From an archaeon (GTDB lineage: Archaea; Nanobdellota; Nanobdellia; Woesearchaeales; GW2011-AR9): a stretch of DNA of 6,595 nt. Each line of letters begins with the position of its first letter. The first letter of the stretch is position 1. The notes beneath the pieces were generated by a model, which had not been told where the DNA came from, ran no database searches, and was given only the letters and a program-made list of their open reading frames with translations. The position numbers were made by a program, and so were the translations under genes. Location of the stretch: the NCBI GenBank assembly GCA_020053615.1, contig JAGVMW010000029.1, forward strand, positions 1 to 6,595. The letters run 5' to 3'. Below are positions 5,316 to 6,595 of this stretch, piece by piece.

Positions 5316-5936
5316 ATGTCTTTCCGCTCCAAAAAAGAATTGGAACTTGAACTTAGCAAACTTAAATCAATTGAAACGCCTTCAGTTAAGCTGGAGCAAT
5401 ATCCTACTCCTGCGCATATCGCTGCCGAATGGGTATGGAACATGGCGATGAAAAGAGAAGTTGCCGGAAGAGTGATTTTAGATGCCGGCTGTGGAAATGG
5501 TATCTTAGGATTAGGATTATTATTATTAGGAGCAAAGAAAGTTTATTTTTTGGATGCAGACAAAGTGGCGTTAGATATTTGCATGCAGAATTATAATTCA
5601 CTTGCCGAGGAATATGAAATTGGTGAAGTGCAGTTTATTCACAGCGATATTTCTTTGTTTGACGGAGAAGTAGATATGGTAGTGGAAAATCCTCCATTTG
5701 GAACGAAAGAAGAGCATGCTGATAAGAGATTTTTGGAGAAAGCATTTTCAGTGGTTAAGATAGTTTATTCCATGCATAAATCTTCTACGGCATCTTTTGT
5801 AGAAGCTATATGTAAAGACTTCGGATTTAAGATAACAGAATTGTGGCAGTATGAATTGCCGATAAAAGCTACGTTTAAGTTCCATGAGAAATCGGTGAAG
5901 TTTATTGACGTAGCGGTGTGGAGAATGGAGAAGTGA
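5316..5936 (+). CDS. METTL5-like RNA N6-adenine methyltransferase
   Basis: A 206-residue class I methyltransferase using S-adenosylmethionine. The family signature LEQYPTP is at 26-32, the cofactor-binding glycine motif DAGCGNG at 56-62, an acidic strand end at D80, D111 in the next conserved position, and the catalytic NPPF at 125-128, followed by GT. NPPF is characteristic of N6-adenine methylation of nucleic acids. The overall pattern and length match METTL5 and its archaeal relatives; eukaryotic METTL5 methylates an adenosine in small-subunit rRNA helix 44. By inference this protein acts on archaeal 16S rRNA. The protein is complete, without a membrane segment. It has its own promoter and ends exactly against the stop of a convergent gene. 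Another NPPF methylase is less likely given LEQYPTP and the C-terminal KFHEKS region. Confidence 0.9.
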   Translation: MSFRSKKELELELSKLKSIETPSVKLEQYPTPAHIAAEWVWNMAMKREVAGRVILDAGCGNGILGLGLLLLGAKKVYFLDADKVALDICMQNYNSLAEEYEIGEVQFIHSDISLFDGEVDMVVENPPFGTKEEHADKRFLEKAFSVVKIVYSMHKSSTASFVEAICKDFGFKITELWQYELPIKATFKFHEKSVKFIDVAVWRMEK

Positions 5937-6452
5937 TTATCTATCTTTCCAATCAACAAAGGTATCTTTCTTCCTATTGATGAAGAATAAAGTTACAAAG
6001 AAAGTAATCACCAGAATTACAAACCCAATCTTGCTCTTGCTCTCGAAATACATTAACGTAGCTACAAATGTAGTTACAATACTGCCCATGAATAATCCCA
6101 TTACAATGGAATCTTGGAAAGTGATGAAGAGAGCGATTAACAGGATGATTAAGTTAAATATGATGATGAACATATACTTCTGCCCTTCGTAAGCGTTCTT
6201 GTCCTGCTCCCATGTTTTTTGTTCAGCAAAATACTGTTTTTGACATTCATCCTGCTTATCGCCGATGGCTGCGGATTGGGCTTCAGTTAATTTTTCCACA
6301 ACGGGATAGGGATATTTGCTGTAGCAATCCGGTCCTTGATAAAATGAATCTGTACCTGTATATTTAGGAAAGAATACATTAGCTCCTAAGAATACCATAG
6401 GAACATAGAGTAAAACGATAATGAGCACATATAATAATTTAGTCCAGTTCAT
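5937..6452 (-). CDS. Small membrane protein with four predicted helices, function unknown
   Basis: A 171-residue protein I do not recognise. Hydrophobic helices are seen at about 6-28, 93-112, 115-136 and 141-158. The loop at 29-92 is polar, rich in aromatic and charged residues, with two cysteines (43 and 70) that could form a disulfide if it faces outward. The C-terminal tail carries RKK and favours an inside location, so N-in/C-in with the large loop outside is the likely topology. The first helix may look like a signal peptide but has no clear cleavage site, so it is more likely an anchor. The start is ATG 6452, with a TATA box 26 bases upstream and no Shine-Dalgarno site. The stop codon begins at the base directly after the methylase stop. 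No catalytic motif is visible. Confidence 0.8.
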   Translation of the reverse strand: MNWTKLLYVLIIVLLYVPMVFLGANVFFPKYTGTDSFYQGPDCYSKYPYPVVEKLTEAQSAAIGDKQDECQKQYFAEQKTWEQDKNAYEGQKYMFIIIFNLIILLIALFITFQDSIVMGLFMGSIVTTFVATLMYFESKSKIGFVILVITFFVTLFFINRKKDTFVDWKDR

Positions 6453-6473
6453 TGGTTAAAGAATATGGAAGAA

Positions 6474-6482
6474 GTATATAAT
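6474..6482 (-). promoter_or_regulatory. TATA box of the membrane protein gene
   Basis: The minus strand reads ATTATATAC, centred 26 bases before the ATG at 6452, consistent with a leaderless transcript starting at the start codon. The intervening sequence is pyrimidine-rich and lacks a ribosome-binding site. Confidence 0.65.
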
Positions 6483-6502
6483 GGTTACGGATTAATGTAA
6501 TA

Positions 6503-6518
6503 CTTCAGTAATCTGAAG
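6503..6518. repeat. 6-bp hairpin upstream of the membrane protein gene
   Basis: CTTCAG (6503-6508) and CTGAAG (6513-6518) form a perfect stem around TAAT. It lies about 20 bases upstream of the minus-strand TATA box, where a regulator could bind, and directly before the partial structured element. It may belong to that element or be the end of a transcript entering from the right on the minus strand. Confidence 0.35.
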
Positions 6519-6525
6519 CGTGATG

Positions 6526-6595
6526 AGCATCATAAAGTCGAAATCCGTTCGATTATTACATAGAGAGCGACAGAGTAAAGTCGACTGCGGTCTCC
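6526..6595. repeat. Partial second copy of the structured intergenic element, cut by the window edge
   Basis: The order of short blocks matches the element at 4321-4522: AGCATC, then TCGAAAT, then GAGCGACA (6564-6571), then TCGACTGCGGTCTC (6581-6594). The last differs from TCGACTGTGGTCTC (4475-4488) by one base. Here the last two blocks are 9 bases apart, but in the full element about 109 bases separate them, so this copy appears to lack the central part. Local stems TCGAA/TTCGA (6538-6542/6548-6552) and CGAC/GTCG (6568-6571/6580-6583) are present. The right end is outside the window. Confidence 0.45.

Noticed and set aside
5404..5601. Minus-strand open frame within the methylase gene
   Set aside because: It is antisense to the cofactor-binding region of a well-supported gene, with no promoter of its own.
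5765..6192. Open frames antisense to the 3' part of the methylase gene and to the membrane protein gene
   Set aside because: Both follow the codon pattern of the genes on the other strand and lack start signals.
6513..6526. C/D box guide RNA signal (CTGA, 3 bases, GTGATGA, as in a D'-C' pair)
   Set aside because: No matching C box upstream or D box downstream at the needed distances; the same bases form a hairpin and a short palindrome.
1..6595. CRISPR array, insertion sequence with transposase, or defence island
   Set aside because: No regularly spaced direct repeats, no transposase or integrase, and no nuclease genes are visible; the AAA+ gene alone is not enough to claim a defence system.

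Overview
This window reads as part of an AT-rich archaeal genome. It has an archaeal-type 7S SRP RNA with an Alu-like 5' part, a two-ring Cdc48/VAT ATPase, a METTL5-like RNA methylase with the NPPF motif, and TATA boxes set 24-29 bases before most ATG codons. That last spacing implies leaderless mRNAs. The AT-richness, compact layout and small hypothetical proteins would suit a DPANN-type archaeon, but this is inference and the lineage cannot be fixed from the window.

Layout: bases 1-80 hold three back-to-back hairpins of unknown role. The SRP RNA gene follows on the minus strand (about 417 to 133), with its own TATA box and a T8 end. Next on the same strand is cdc48 (2969 to 492). A 128-base divergent promoter region separates it from a plus-strand single-ring AAA+ ATPase (3098-4315) with an unrecognised N-terminal domain. 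Between that gene and the next, convergent gene lies a compact structured element (4321-4522) with perfect 10-bp terminal inverted repeats. A minus-strand coiled-coil/winged-helix protein follows (5009 to 4524), with two inverted repeats just upstream. A plus-strand METTL5-like methylase (5316-5936) then ends one base before the end of a convergent minus-strand four-helix membrane protein (6452 to 5937). The right edge carries part of a second element resembling 4321-4522.

The genes form no single operon; each appears to have its own promoter. SRP RNA (membrane targeting), Cdc48 (protein unfolding) and the methylase (probably rRNA) are housekeeping functions. The parts most worth a second look are the single-ring AAA+ protein with a possible TBP-like N-terminal module, the roughly 50-residue insert in the second Cdc48 ring, and the family of structured intergenic elements sharing a TGYGGTCTC motif.
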